DNA from: Knufia peltigerae
Lineage: Eukaryota > Ascomycota > Eurotiomycetes > Chaetothyriales > Trichomeriaceae
Direction: 5' to 3'
NCBI GenBank assembly: GCA_030247855.1
Contig: JAPDRN010000121.1
Coordinates: forward strand, 34,593 to 98,592
DNA: 64,000 bases
Under the pieces are notes generated by a model. It was not told where the DNA came from and did not search any database. It saw only the letters and a program-made list of their open reading frames with translations. Of the stretch, positions 23,060 through 33,865 are shown one piece after another. The position numbers and the translations under genes are program-made. Each line of letters begins with the position of its first letter. Positions within the stretch are counted from its first letter, which is position 1.

Positions 23060-24120
23060 ATGGCCGGACAGAAGAGACGACACGACGGCATGGAAATCGA
23101 CACACAACAGACCTCGTCGCCATACATCCCGATATTCGAAACTTTTCGGACCGAGTTGGACGAACACCATGATCGGAGGGAGAGGATCATCAAGGTATCG
23201 AGAGACGTCACGGCTCAGAGTAAGAAAATGTGAGTGGTGATTGTATGAGTCGTTTACTGGCTACCTCGTTTTGGCGATGCTTTGTGTGCGTTCATGCTAA
23301 CGCAGAAACAGAATATTCGCATTACAAAGGTAAGCAAATAATCACAGCGAAACACGGTCGATTTATGGCATATGGTCTCCCGTTTGGAGTATTGAGAATG
23401 ACGATTTCGGAGTTCATTGACCTTATATGGAGTACGATGAGTTATCTAGCAAAGTTTGAGTATCTGACATGGTCATTCTCTTCTTGTAGAGCCCGCGAAA
23501 TCAACCGCCCAATACACGCCAGCATATCAAAAACCACCACACCAATGTACACCACCATCCGCGACCTGTTGCAGTCCATTGTACCCGACTTACAAGGTCT
23601 GAATGCGCAGCGGTACAGAGGAAACATCTCGGGTGGGATCCAAGAATACATGGAAGCCGTCTTGTTTCACCATTACCTCGAACGTCGGACCTTGTTGGGA
23701 TTTGAAGACGCCCAGGGACGCCTGCCCGAAGGTGTGTTGCTCACGTACGAGGACTACGCGCTCGGGGTTTTCGATATGACCGGTGAGCTGATGAGGTTCG
23801 CCATCACGTACCTCGCGACCAACGGACAATTACCTGGTGTGAGCGGTGGCGGCGACGGTGACGGTGACGGTGGTGACGGGGGTGACGGGTCGATCCTGGC
23901 CGATCTGCAACTCCTGAGGAGTGAGTTGGAGCAACTCGACGCGAGTGGTAGTTATTCGCTCAACAAGGAGTTTGCGATGAAGATGAAGACCACGAGGGCG
24001 AGTGTGGAGAAGGTCGAGAATGGAGTGTATAGTATGATTGTTAGGGGGAAAGAGAGGCCAAAGGGATGGAGGCCGGATCTGGGTGAGGATCGGGAGAGGC
24101 AGGAGGTCGAGAGTTATTGA
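23060..24120 (+). CDS. Translin-associated factor X (TRAX)
   Basis: Three exons: 23060-23229, an 18-nt microexon 23312-23329, and 23490-24120, giving 272 residues. The microexon supplies the middle of the conserved segment SRDVTAQSKKIIFALQRAREIN, so its inclusion is strongly supported. The third exon has the TRAX catalytic acidic residues: IQEYMEAVLFHHYLE (two Glu) and GVFDMTGELMRFAI (Asp and Glu). Family knowledge: TRAX pairs with translin to form C3PO, an RNA endonuclease that removes tRNA leader fragments in Neurospora and activates RISC in animals. The acidic residues suggest this copy is catalytically competent. A low-complexity Gly/Asp insert (GGGDGDGDGGDGGDGS) lies between two helices at about residues 176-192. 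Translin itself is not in the window. Confidence 0.92.
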
Positions 24121-24523
24121 TTTGTGTTCCTCGTCTTGCTGACAAGAACTAAGATACCTCGACTGTGAGGCCGTCACTTTTGTTATGATCAAGACCAGCA
24201 AGGTTGATGATTTCAGATCACATCGTCCAAGAGGCTTGAGAGGTGTCCCAATTGCAAACCATCCTCTGGGATCTAAGCATGGCTCTTGGGTTGATATAAA
24301 ACCCAAGAAACAAAATGTATACGAGTGATCGTCGCAAGTGTCAAAATGCTGGGCTATGTTATGAGCTACTGAAGCATTTACCTGACTAGCTGATTGTTAC
24401 CAACTTTGCTGATAATACCATGGCACCACCTACACCGGTATCTTGGAACAAAGGAAACACCTCATGTCACTATTTGTTTTCCGCGTTTTTTTGGATTCGT
24501 TTTTCCTTTTTGCGTAGTGTTTT
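24121..24523. other. Intergenic region between convergent genes
   Basis: Three-prime regions of TRAX and the RPEL gene. Nothing else supported. Confidence 0.5.
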
Positions 24524-25078
24524 TTACTCCCTGAGCGGATCCTCATCTGCTTCCAAAATGCCCTCCTTGACCAGTTGGTCTGGCTTGGGCCTCTGCTGGA
24601 TCTTCTGCTCCAAGCTGTCTGCTCGCATATGCTTTTCGAGACTGCGTTGGTTGGCCTGCAAGGCCGGTGCGGCAGTCGACTCGGGAAGAATGTTTCCTAA
24701 GGGACACAATGTCAGCGCTTTGCTCACCTGATGCCCAACGACGGCGGCCGATGTGGATCTTACGCTCCACCAATTCCTCCCGTTCCGGTCTCTTCTCGAG
24801 GTTCTTCCTCAGGTTGTCCGACTGTTGCTGTCGTTCGAGTTCGTGTTGCTTGGCCTGCAAGGAACTGCGGGAGGGCGGTCAGCCGGGTGGGGGCGAAACA
24901 GGGACAATACTCACGGAGCAGCATGGGTGTCAAGGAGGATGTGTCTGTTCTTCAAGTCCTGGGCGTCAGGGCGCAACTGGAGGTGTTTCTCGAGGGAGTT
25001 GCGGCGCTCAATGGGAGAGATGGGACTCTCGTCGACCTTGAGATCAGGTGTGGTTCCTTGGTTGAGATCGTTGGACAT
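24524..25078 (-). CDS. RPEL-repeat protein
   Basis: Three minus-strand exons, 25078-24915, 24864-24764 and 24696-24524, giving 145 residues. Three RPEL-type repeats are visible: LEKHLQLRPDAQDLKNRHIL, LRKNLEKRPEREELVERNIL and LEQKIQQRPKPDQLVKEGIL. The second repeat is completed only when a 67-nt intron (24763-24697) is removed, joining GAGC to GAAAC. A shorter 31-nt intron also keeps the frame but spoils the repeat, so I reject it. Family knowledge: in animals, RPEL motifs of MRTF and Phactr bind G-actin. Small fungal proteins made only of RPEL repeats are known from genomes, but I know of no assigned role. Actin binding is therefore inference. The protein is very charged and has no membrane segment. 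Confidence 0.85.
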
Positions 25079-25689
25079 TGTTGTTGGCTTGTTTGTTCCT
25101 CGTCAGGTTCGGATCGGGAGATGGTTTGTCTTCGTCTGGAAGGGTCAAGGTCTGAGGTTCGAAGTAAGTTGTAAGAAGCTGAGGGAACAAAAGACCAGGC
25201 TTGGATTGGGTTGGATCTGAGTCTGACGTCGCAGTCTTGATGACTTTGCAACGGACTTGACGGTTGCCAATGACGATACGGGGGGAGTCTGGACAAAAAC
25301 AATGAAAGTGCCCCGCATTAGCCGCCTACATCATAGTGCGGGATGTTCCTTTGTAGGCACCAGGCCCGCTAGTAACCAACCTGGACCCCCTAAACCATCA
25401 AGTCAGCCCACTAGGATTCCAGGGACAATTCTAGCCCGGAAACCCTGCGGCGATGGAGTAATATTTGCTGGCGCAGCTTAATTGCTACCTGGAAGCACTG
25501 CGCGTCGCGCGTCTTACAATTTTAAAATACAGTACAACCGAAGTCTCGACAGGTGTCGAAGGTGTTGTTTGCCTGCGATTAACAGACTACATATACTCGA
25601 CAACTCGGACCTGAGTACGACTCACCGCATCATGATCTCCTTTCCAAAGCAATGACCCCTCTGCGCACGACTCTTCCGATGCCCTCATC
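25079..25689. other. Divergent promoter region, RPEL gene / Nbs1
   Basis: Shared upstream region. No additional gene or repeat seen. Confidence 0.5.
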
Positions 25690-28248
25690 ATGTGGATCCT
25701 CGAGTCGAATGGCGACTTTCTTCAAGGCAAACGCATGTGGTTGAAGCCTGGCCAGAAATATTTGTTCGGCCGAGTACGCAAAGATGGGGTGCTATTTGCC
25801 ATCGATCACAAGACGGTCTCGAGGAGACACTTTGTCATAGAGGTGGACGATGTCGCGGATGGAGACGCCGGTAATCTTCATGCAAGAACAAAGATCAGGA
25901 TCATTGACCAGGGCTCGAAAAGTGGCACGTCAGTGAACGGCGATCAACCCATAAAAGGCACGTCCAAGGAGTTGAAGCAGGAGGAGAATTCGGTCCGACC
26001 AGGCACTTTCCCGCAGGAGATCATCATCAAATGGCAACCGTGTGTCCTCACTTTCAGTTTACTCAAGAAAGAGATCAAATCTGGAGTCCTCAAGACCAAG
26101 CAGGCCAAAGTCCAAAACCTCGATATCAAAGCCACTAGCGATTTCCTTCCCGGGCATACGACGTACGTGATAGCGAGCAAGCGGAACACTGCCAAAGGAT
26201 TGCAGGCTTTGGTCACAGGAAAACATGTGGTTACAGAGTCATACATCGATGCGCTGGAGTACGCTGCAACACCTCAAAATATCAGTCAAGAAGAAAATTT
26301 GTCTCCGTTAGAAAGCGACTTTGATACAGCGTGGCCAGATCCGAAGGACTATCTCCCGCCACCAGGAAAGGAGCCCACCATCAGGCCAGCGGAAGCATAT
26401 CAACCAGACCACTCGCGAGCAACAATCTTCGCAGGTTACACCTTTGTCTTCCTAGATCAAACACAGTTCGACACTTTGTTGCCGGTCATCACGAGTGGCC
26501 ATGGCAAAGCGATTCTGTTAAAAGCAGTCATTGACCAGACCACCTCGGACGATCTTATCGAGTTTGTTCACAATGCTGCTGGACGGAAAGCGAACGCACA
26601 GAGCGACCATCCCTCTGAAGCTAAGGTTATATTGGTCCGGTGGTCTGGGAAAGAGGACATCCAAGATTTTATGAATGACTTAGTACGCGAGACAGCCATG
26701 AAGATGGACCAGCGAGCTGTTGAACAGTCCGAATTCCTAGACGCCATTCTTGCAAATGATTCTGGACTGCTCCAACAAAGCATTCCCTTCGAAAGTACAG
26801 ATGATGGAAGATTGGCGCCTCCGAACTCCGTGGTGACAAGACAGTCTAGTGGAGCACAGGAAGATTTCGCTCTCCAGAGATCTGCCTCCAGAAGGTCACG
26901 ACCTGCCACGGCCTCGAGCAACGCTGCCCTAGGGAAGGAGGGAGAGCTGGTATCTGGCGAGTCCGCTCAAAATGCCGAAACAGCCCCGGCAGTTGTCCCG
27001 TCTGAAGAGAGCAGTAAGGCTGAAAGCGCTCCCAAGCCATTTTCAGGCCCTCGATTCACACAAAAGAGTGGTTTCAAGTATTTTGATGATGCTTTTGATC
27101 CTGATGAAATCATTGATTATGAGGGTGATGAGGCAGATGCAGCGATGCCGAGCCCTGCCACCCACGTCGAGACATCTGATATCAAGGAAGAGCCTCGATC
27201 GGAGAGGAAAAGGCGTCATCGTTCTCCGACTCCCGATGACGATGATGCATTTGACGAAGAGATGGATGACCTTCTCCCTGCGGCTGCTGCTTTCAAAAGA
27301 CAGAAATTAGCACACGGCCTTGGACGAGTCGGGACAAGATATTCAGGGACAAGCCAAGAGGCTGCTAAGAAGCTCAAGAAAGAACGTGACATTGATGTTC
27401 TAGAGGTGGTCAAAGCCCAACGAGACGAACGGGAGAAAGCCGTACAACAAGAGCAAGAACATCTCGAAGCCATGGGTGACGTCGAAGACAAAGCCGCCCC
27501 CGCCAATCTCGTTACTGTGGTTATCATGAACATGCCTTTGAGAGAGCGATCCAAGAATATTGGCAAGGTCAATGGTGTTCAATCAGAAAGTTGGGATCCG
27601 AAATGGAATGGTCGGAAGAATTTCAAAGGGTTTCGTCGAAAGGGCGAAGCTGTGCAACGAAGAGGCCATGCTGCGAGGGTCATCGTACCAGTTGTTCCAG
27701 TTCAGATGGGTACTCAGGGCTTGGGTGAGGAGTACTGGTCCAAGACCACCGAAGAGAGAGAACGGGAGAGAGAGCAGAGGAGAAGAGAAAAGTCCAAGAG
27801 TCAGACACAACAATCGAGTGGCACTCTCAGTGGCAGGTCTCGGACCAGAATAGTTTTGGACGAGGACGACGACGAGGATGAAGATGACGCGGGCGGAGTT
27901 CGGCATGATCGGAACGAACCGACAAGTCCTGCCACACTTCGTTTGCAGCAAGAAGCTGCTGAGATTGTCGACCACGAAATCAATCCTGACGCTCCCAGAC
28001 GGACTCGTGCTTCCGACAGGAGCCAAGCCACAAGTCGGGTTGATACCACGCAAGCGAGTGTCTCTTTGTCATCGTCGCTTGCCAAGGGAAAGAGACCTGC
28101 GTCTTCTGCCCCCGCCGCGAACAAGCCGAAACGACAAAAGACACTCCCTGTCAATGTCGTACGCGACAGTGAGGACGATGACAGTGACGATATGAAGTTT
28201 CGGTTCGGTTCGAGGGCTCGCAAGGGCAGGACAACTGCAAAAGATTGA
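25690..28248 (+). CDS. NBS1: Nibrin/Nbs1-like subunit of the MRN DNA-repair complex
   Basis: Intronless, 852 residues. The N-terminus is an FHA domain (about 20-90): FGRVRKDG, KTVSRRHFVIEV and SKSGTSVNGD give the phospho-binding G-R, S-R-R-H and N-G residues. It is followed by BRCT-like segments: FLPGHTTYVIASKRNTAKGLQALVTGKHVVTESYIDAL at about 155-195, and RATIFAGYTFVFLDQTQF near 245-265. A long disordered, acidic middle leads to an Mre11-binding-like motif NFKGFRRKG (about 644-652). The tail EDDDSDDMKFRFGSR resembles the acidic-plus-aromatic Tel1/ATM-binding motif. FHA-BRCT-BRCT order with these C-terminal motifs is diagnostic for Nbs1 (ScaA in Aspergillus). Family role: brings Mre11-Rad50 to double-strand breaks and activates Tel1. 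Confidence 0.93.
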   Translation: MWILESNGDFLQGKRMWLKPGQKYLFGRVRKDGVLFAIDHKTVSRRHFVIEVDDVADGDAGNLHARTKIRIIDQGSKSGTSVNGDQPIKGTSKELKQEENSVRPGTFPQEIIIKWQPCVLTFSLLKKEIKSGVLKTKQAKVQNLDIKATSDFLPGHTTYVIASKRNTAKGLQALVTGKHVVTESYIDALEYAATPQNISQEENLSPLESDFDTAWPDPKDYLPPPGKEPTIRPAEAYQPDHSRATIFAGYTFVFLDQTQFDTLLPVITSGHGKAILLKAVIDQTTSDDLIEFVHNAAGRKANAQSDHPSEAKVILVRWSGKEDIQDFMNDLVRETAMKMDQRAVEQSEFLDAILANDSGLLQQSIPFESTDDGRLAPPNSVVTRQSSGAQEDFALQRSASRRSRPATASSNAALGKEGELVSGESAQNAETAPAVVPSEESSKAESAPKPFSGPRFTQKSGFKYFDDAFDPDEIIDYEGDEADAAMPSPATHVETSDIKEEPRSERKRRHRSPTPDDDDAFDEEMDDLLPAAAAFKRQKLAHGLGRVGTRYSGTSQEAAKKLKKERDIDVLEVVKAQRDEREKAVQQEQEHLEAMGDVEDKAAPANLVTVVIMNMPLRERSKNIGKVNGVQSESWDPKWNGRKNFKGFRRKGEAVQRRGHAARVIVPVVPVQMGTQGLGEEYWSKTTEEREREREQRRREKSKSQTQQSSGTLSGRSRTRIVLDEDDDEDEDDAGGVRHDRNEPTSPATLRLQQEAAEIVDHEINPDAPRRTRASDRSQATSRVDTTQASVSLSSSLAKGKRPASSAPAANKPKRQKTLPVNVVRDSEDDDSDDMKFRFGSRARKGRTTAKD

Positions 28249-28839
28249 TCGATGTTGATGCGAAAGATGATTTCGCCTGTTGATCAATTGATTCTCTTAC
28301 AACATTCTTATACCTTCAGTTTTGATCAAAACCAAAACATGGATAGTACTTACCCATGAAACCTTTTTTCTTGTCTTACTCCCTTGAGCACTCGTCGTTA
28401 TCGTAGATTTGCCCCAAACTAGATGTGATTTCGTGGTGGTCCGAGTGTTGAGTTCCCCCTCCGAATGGCGAGGCTGTCACTCCTGAAATGTATTAATTGT
28501 CAAAGCGAATTCAGTGGCAACCCCCAATCAGAAGAAGTGTCACGTACGCAATGTTGCGGCTGTAGATACGAGGTATGTAAGACAAGAAAATCATATTCAA
28601 CTGGTTACCTTGGTAGAACTGAAACTTCCCATTCAATTATCCGTAATCAGGGATCAAAAATATCACGCATGTCTAAACGCCCCATGACCCTTGATTTTTC
28701 CGCAGATGGTCATCCTTCGCCAGGACAACCAAAATCCCAGAACATCGCTTGCCGGAATATGTATCTACACACATTTATTCTTTACTCCATTTCAATACCC
28801 CAACGAAACCAAACCCTGAAAACACCGTCTGTTCATCAC
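28249..28839. other. Intergenic region between convergent genes
   Basis: No gene supported; the plus-strand open frame that runs from here into the next gene is the complement of the RTA1-like coding sequence. Confidence 0.5.
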
Positions 28840-29891
28840 TCAGGCATACCCATTGTTAGGTCTGCTGTAGTCGAAACCATGGTAGGGTCGAGGGGGCTGA
28901 AGGGGCATGGTGGTCTCGGATGGACCGTAGTCGTCCTCTTGAGACAGGATCATGTCACCGTCCCTGTAGGAACCCAGAATAAAGTACCAACTGTAGCAGA
29001 GGACCAAGACCAGGGCCATGAGGAGGGCGTCAAAGGTGAACAAGGTCCACTCGTGGGTGAAGAAGTACCCCTTGGCACCTTCGGCGAACTCGATGACACG
29101 GACGATGTTCCGGACAGAAATGATGACGCTCACGACGTACAAGATCCACAGGCCCAACTCCCACCTCGTGCTCGAGAGTGCTTTGGCATGTTTGGAACTG
29201 ACGCGCCGGTGCATGCGGAAATGCCACTTGACGGCGATGAACATGAAGAAGAAAAAGATGACGACCTGGAGGATCAGACCGCCTAGAGCGACGTCCTTGC
29301 CAAGATTCTGCTTGTCTTTGTCGTCGGACTTGGCGTTGCTGAGGATGCTGGCGCCAATGGCCTGGACGAAGAAGCAGAGGACGTCGCCGATGACAAAGAT
29401 CTTGGTGAGCCAGGTGACCCGGACGGGAGACAGGTGAGTGCATCCGGTGGCTCGGATCAGGCGGCCAAGAGTCATGTAGACGGCGGCCGCGAACAGAGCG
29501 GGCGCGATGAGAATGAAGATTTGCTGGGCCGCGTAGAGCCAGAGCTTGTCTTGATGCCGAGCTGATAAGTCTCGAAAGACATAACCCGCAACCTCGACTA
29601 CGGAGGAACGTAATGTCAGCAGAGGTAGAAAGTAGATGTTAAGGGGGGTTGCTATAGGTCAGGTAACATACGGAGTGCTCCAAGTGCATAGGGCAAACAG
29701 AACCAGTATCTTCGTATGATCAAAAGGATCAAATGAGCAATGCCGAGGACGGCAAAGACGACGGCTGCCACATCAGCTAGCTTTCGAGAGGGATCGTATA
29801 GCCAATATTGATCATCGTCGTCGTTTGACGAGTCTCTGGCCACATTATTGACCATTGAAAGGGTCACACCGAGTCGAGTTCCGAGAGGCAT
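28840..29891 (-). CDS. RTA1-like multi-pass membrane protein
   Basis: Two exons, 29891-29672 and 29597-28840, give 325 residues. The 74-nt intron joins FCLPYALGALL to EVAGYVFRDLSA, restoring the RTA1 signature of a Glu followed by GYxxR in helix 2-3. Other family marks are the sequence APALFAAAVYMTLGRLIRA, FVIGDVLCFFVQAIGASIL (GD and QxxG), LGGLILQVVIFFFFMFIAV and the cytoplasmic RSVYRxxE-like element ISVRNIVRVIEFAEG, followed by HEWTLFTFDALLM. Seven hydrophobic helices can be counted. Family knowledge: yeast RTA1/RSB1 members confer resistance to aminocholesterol or transport sphingoid bases; most filamentous members have no assigned substrate. The intron donor overlaps a TACGGAGTG near-copy of the recurrent motif. 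Confidence 0.93.
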
Positions 29892-31594
29892 GTCGTATAT
29901 CGATTGAATCTATTGGTCCTATTTCTTGGGTTAAAGGAAAGACTGGACGGTTGTCGAGGAAGAGCTCGATGGAAGATATACTTGTTGATATCAACTGAAG
30001 CATTGCAGGGCTGAGCTACTGCGTACACGCCCCGGTCTCTAGTTCCACACCATGGGCCCATAGTTAAGGAGGCCTCTGCCACGCTTCTCGCCGATCAAAG
30101 ACGAGTTTAGTAACAAACAAAACGTCACCAGGGGATTCAAAGTGGACATGAAGAGGCTGAAGGCCTCATTTAGGTTGAAACGATACCAGGAGACTGGTTG
30201 TTCCTTGCAAACTAGTTGCTGCGTCTAGAGGAGCCTTGTCCTTTAGCTGTTGGGGGCCTTGTATAGATACAACGCACCATGACGAAGGGTTTCGAAATAA
30301 GGGTTAGCAAGAAGCTCTGACAGCGCCGTCCGGAGCGTATGCCATAGTACGAGAGTATCGAATGCATGGAAGGCCTAACAACGCTCGAATTACGGAGTAC
30401 GCCGTATCTGACTGTGTGATTGGAAGACAAAGGGCGCCGCATGTGGCAGGATTCGGAAAATGATCAGTACTGTAGATTGGCGGGAATAAATCAGTGGGCC
30501 ATGTGTGAATAAGCACTCCGTAGGGAGGGATCTTGACACGGGGAATACGAGTCGAAGGAGAGTGAGAAGGATCAATGAGTGGATGAAGTTCTTTTGTTAG
30601 CTTCGCATTTCTAACGGCAACAGGCAAAAAGACGGAATCCTGCTTGACGCCATAACGAGGCTGGTGGCCGACCAGGCTGCGCTTGCCTTCTTTGGGATAT
30701 TCCAAGACTTAAGGCCTCCAACTCCCCGTTTCTTTCGCTCCATCGACAGAGCCACCCACTTTGCTCCTGGCCACCTCTGTGCTGTACCGAGCATGAATGG
30801 TTCACATGCATTCTCTGGATACAGGATCAACAATGATCAGCATCTTGTCACTCACAGCCAGCTTTTCGTGGCTTGACGAGGGTAGCACCGCCCGCCCCCA
30901 TGGTGCATCAGGTTGTTGTGTGACCGCAATCCCACTTGCTGGCTATTGTCTCGGCTACACGATCAACCACGCTACCATCACTTGGTGATCTCGTTGCTTC
31001 CTGAGAAACTCCCCAGCTTCTCCTGATTTCGGTCTCTTCGGGCCTTTTGATGCTCTTGTGGACCCTCGACACGACCCAAGCGAACGGCCGACGTATCACG
31101 CCGAACTGCGGTCAGCGTAGCAGTACCCAAGAACTCCAACAACAGATCCTTGACTGATGCGGTGACCTCAGTGGACTTCGTGCAGATTAGCGCATCGGAA
31201 ACCACCAATCATGATGTTGATTCATCCCGTTCAAGGGGACTGGGGATCTCAATTGCCATATCCAGGGTAGATGTGCGAGCTGTGCCTCGATGCCCTGGCA
31301 GATCACAGAGACGGACATGGCCCGCATCGCAGCCCTATTCCGTACGAGACTCTGTACAGTATTGACCTTCGCGCTTGTCTCTTGATCCAGGAAAATCTGC
31401 AGGCGTCCTGCTTCCTCGCACGCCCAACTGTCAATGCTTTCCATTCCGTTCCACCACAGTTCTTTTCCCACACAGATTTCCCACACAGGCAACCTTGATC
31501 GCAAACCTTCCCGTCCGCAAACCCGCCCTCTATCTCTCAGGCACAATTGCCTAGGGCTGCGTGTGCTTGAGGGCACGCTTGGACCTGCGCCGTC
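29892..31594. other. Long intergenic region
   Basis: About 1.7 kb with no convincing gene. Contains TACGGAGTA at 30391-30399 and CACTCCGTA at 30514-30522. Between 31315 and 31382 a plus-strand ATG opens a short hydrophobic signal-like peptide (MARIAALFRTRLCTVLTFAL) ended by TGA. It might be a 5' exon of the next gene but cannot be spliced to it convincingly. Confidence 0.5.
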
Positions 31595-33285
31595 ATGACC
31601 TGCGCCCACGGCGTGGCTCCCATCCTGCTCCCTCTCACGAATGTCTCAATCTCGAGCAATGGCTACACACAAACCAGAGGCATTCAGACCGGTATTGGGT
31701 CCCCGAGTCAGGTTTTCGCCCTGTGGCCCGATACCATTCTCAACAACATGCTCGTCTCGAACTCGGTAGGTTGCAGCTCTGCGACGAATTACACCTGCTA
31801 TGGTATGAATGGCGGCTCTTTCAACACGGACAAGTCCAGTACCTACAATATGATGACGCTTGCACAATGGAATGGGAGTCACGATGAGCTTGAGGAAGCA
31901 AGGCTGGATTCTTCGTTTATTTATTTCCAGGACAGCGTACGGCTGTCCGACAATAGTCTACTGCCGGGCTTTCCAATAGCGATGACACCTCCAAATTATC
32001 GTAAGAGCCCGACCTTTAGGTATTTGCTGTCTGATCTAACCATGGCGTAGCTACCCAGGGCGTGATTGGTCTTGCCCCAGACTCGCCATTCCTTGCGACT
32101 CTATCCGATCAGAATATTGCACCATCGCGAGCATGGGGCTACTGGGCCGGCAGTGTGTCATTGCTGGAACCACGAGACGGTCTTCTAGTCATCGGGGGTT
32201 ACGATCACGCCCGCATAGCTAAAGGCGCGAAGTTCACAAATTTCACCTCGGATCCAGGCTATTTGGGCGACATGACTGTGCAAGTCACAAACATGACATA
32301 TGACGCCGGCAACGGACCCGTCAGTCTTTTCAAGTCGTCGTCACAGGCATTCACCGCTATCCTCAACAGTGCATCTGGATCAAACTCTTTGCCGGAGGAG
32401 GTCTTTTATAAGTTTGGCAACATCACCGACGCAAATATCAACGAGGGTACCGATGTGCTCTCCTGGCCCTCATCTGACCCTCCGAACGGCAATCTCACAA
32501 TAACACTGGACGATGGCGGAGATGGATATAAATACGAAGTCCCGTTCTACGAACTCTTCCTCCAACAAAGAAAGTACAACGATCAAGGCTCGATGGTGGT
32601 CAAAAACGAAAGCTTCACCTTCACAAGCACGGCCAACGCCAAAGTCTTGAGTTCTGGCGTGCCCTGGCTCGGCTTCAGCGTCTTCCAGTCCAATTACATG
32701 GTCAATCGAGGCGACGGCACGTTCCAGCTCGCCCCGGTAAATAGATCCGACGCATACCAGATCAGTTACCCGAACGGCGTCGACATCCGACCGATCTGCA
32801 ACGAGACCGCACTTGCCAATGCAGGTGGCGGTTCCTCGGGCAGTGGTGGTGGTGGCGGCGGGGGCGGCAGTTCGCTGAGCGGAGGAGCCATTGCCGGTAT
32901 TGTCATTGGGTGCATCGCTGGTGTCGCGCTCGTGGCCGGAGCGGTCGCCTTCTGGTTCTTGCGGCGCAGGAGACAACAAAGACAAGCACAGCAGGCTACA
33001 TCTGCCGCGGGTGGGGGTGCGTCAGGCGTAGACCCGTCGGGCAAGGCTGAGCTGGATCCTCAGTCGAGCGTCGCGCCTGCAACTGCATCTGCAACCGGAC
33101 CTGCCGCTCCTCCGGTGGAGTTGGCCCACGAAGACGCCATGAAGGTCGAGTTGCCCGCCGGGTCGACGACGTTGAAGCCCAAGGAAATGGTACAGAACCC
33201 GAGTGATACCGCCACCGTGAGCACGCTTCCCGAGTATTCAAGACAGGAGATGGAGCCGGTCGAGATGCCGGCGAATAACCCTTGA
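31595..33285 (+). CDS. Membrane-anchored aspartyl-protease-like protein with degenerate active site
   Basis: Exons 31595-32000 and 32051-33285 give at least 546 residues; the 50-nt intron restores PPNYPTQGVIGLAPDSPF. The pepsin-like fold is suggested by TRGIQTGIGSPSQVFALWPDT, TQGVIGLAPDSPF, DGLLVIGGYDHAR and PWLGFSVFQSNYMV. The two catalytic triads expected as D[TS]G are not present: the first site reads WPDTIL and the second ILNSAS. This is probably a non-catalytic member. After a Gly/Ser-rich linker there is one transmembrane helix, AIAGIVIGCIAGVALVAGAVAFWFL, and an RRRRQQRQ stop-transfer, so the domain faces outside and a tail of about 100 residues is cytoplasmic. No signal peptide follows the ATG at 31595; an upstream exon is likely missing. 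Similar fungal proteins are common but uncharacterised. Confidence 0.8.
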
Positions 33286-33865
33286 GTTTTGCACGACGAG
33301 GTGGGTTTATCTGTCACCGCGTACCACGGCCCTTTTCTTTTTCTTTTTGGGGATCACCCATTTATGTCTCGTATCAGCATCGAAGGGGGGGAGGGGGAGT
33401 GGGGCAATCCTGCCTGCAGCAGTTGAACACTGAGGCCGAATCGGCATTCCCTTGTATCTAATTGATTTTGTCCTATATCACTACGTAGTGCTTTGATGTC
33501 ACGTTATAGGTAGATCTTGTAGCATGGAGTTGGTGGGTTTCGGGACAGGATTGAAAAAGAGAAAAATAATATACACGAACTTACATGTATGGATGTCTCT
33601 GCAAAGTATCAAAAATGTTTACTGTCAATTGAGTCGCATCAAATCCCAGGTCACAAGTGGCAATATGGTCAGATTTTCTGGAAGTTATAAATGAAGATCG
33701 ATTTTGATGTCACGCCTTACATGTGCTTCAAGTGCAAGTGCTGCTGAAGAGGTATAGTTCGGTTCCCAAGGTATATCTACTCGCCCTCTATCCGTCAAGA
33801 TGAGATCATTCCAGCCGACTGATTTATTCCGGGAGAACCACGGCATCATGCTATTTTTTTTTGTA
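33286..33865. other. Intergenic region between convergent genes
   Basis: Three-prime regions; a G-rich tract lies near 33386-33404. No gene supported. Confidence 0.5.

Noticed and set aside
24697..24727. Alternative 31-nt intron in the RPEL gene.
   Set aside because: Keeps the frame but is too short for a fungal intron and breaks the second RPEL motif; the 67-nt intron is better.
28465..29286. Long plus-strand open frame (273 codons) opposite the RTA1 gene.
   Set aside because: It is the complement of a clear membrane-protein coding sequence; its composition follows from that.
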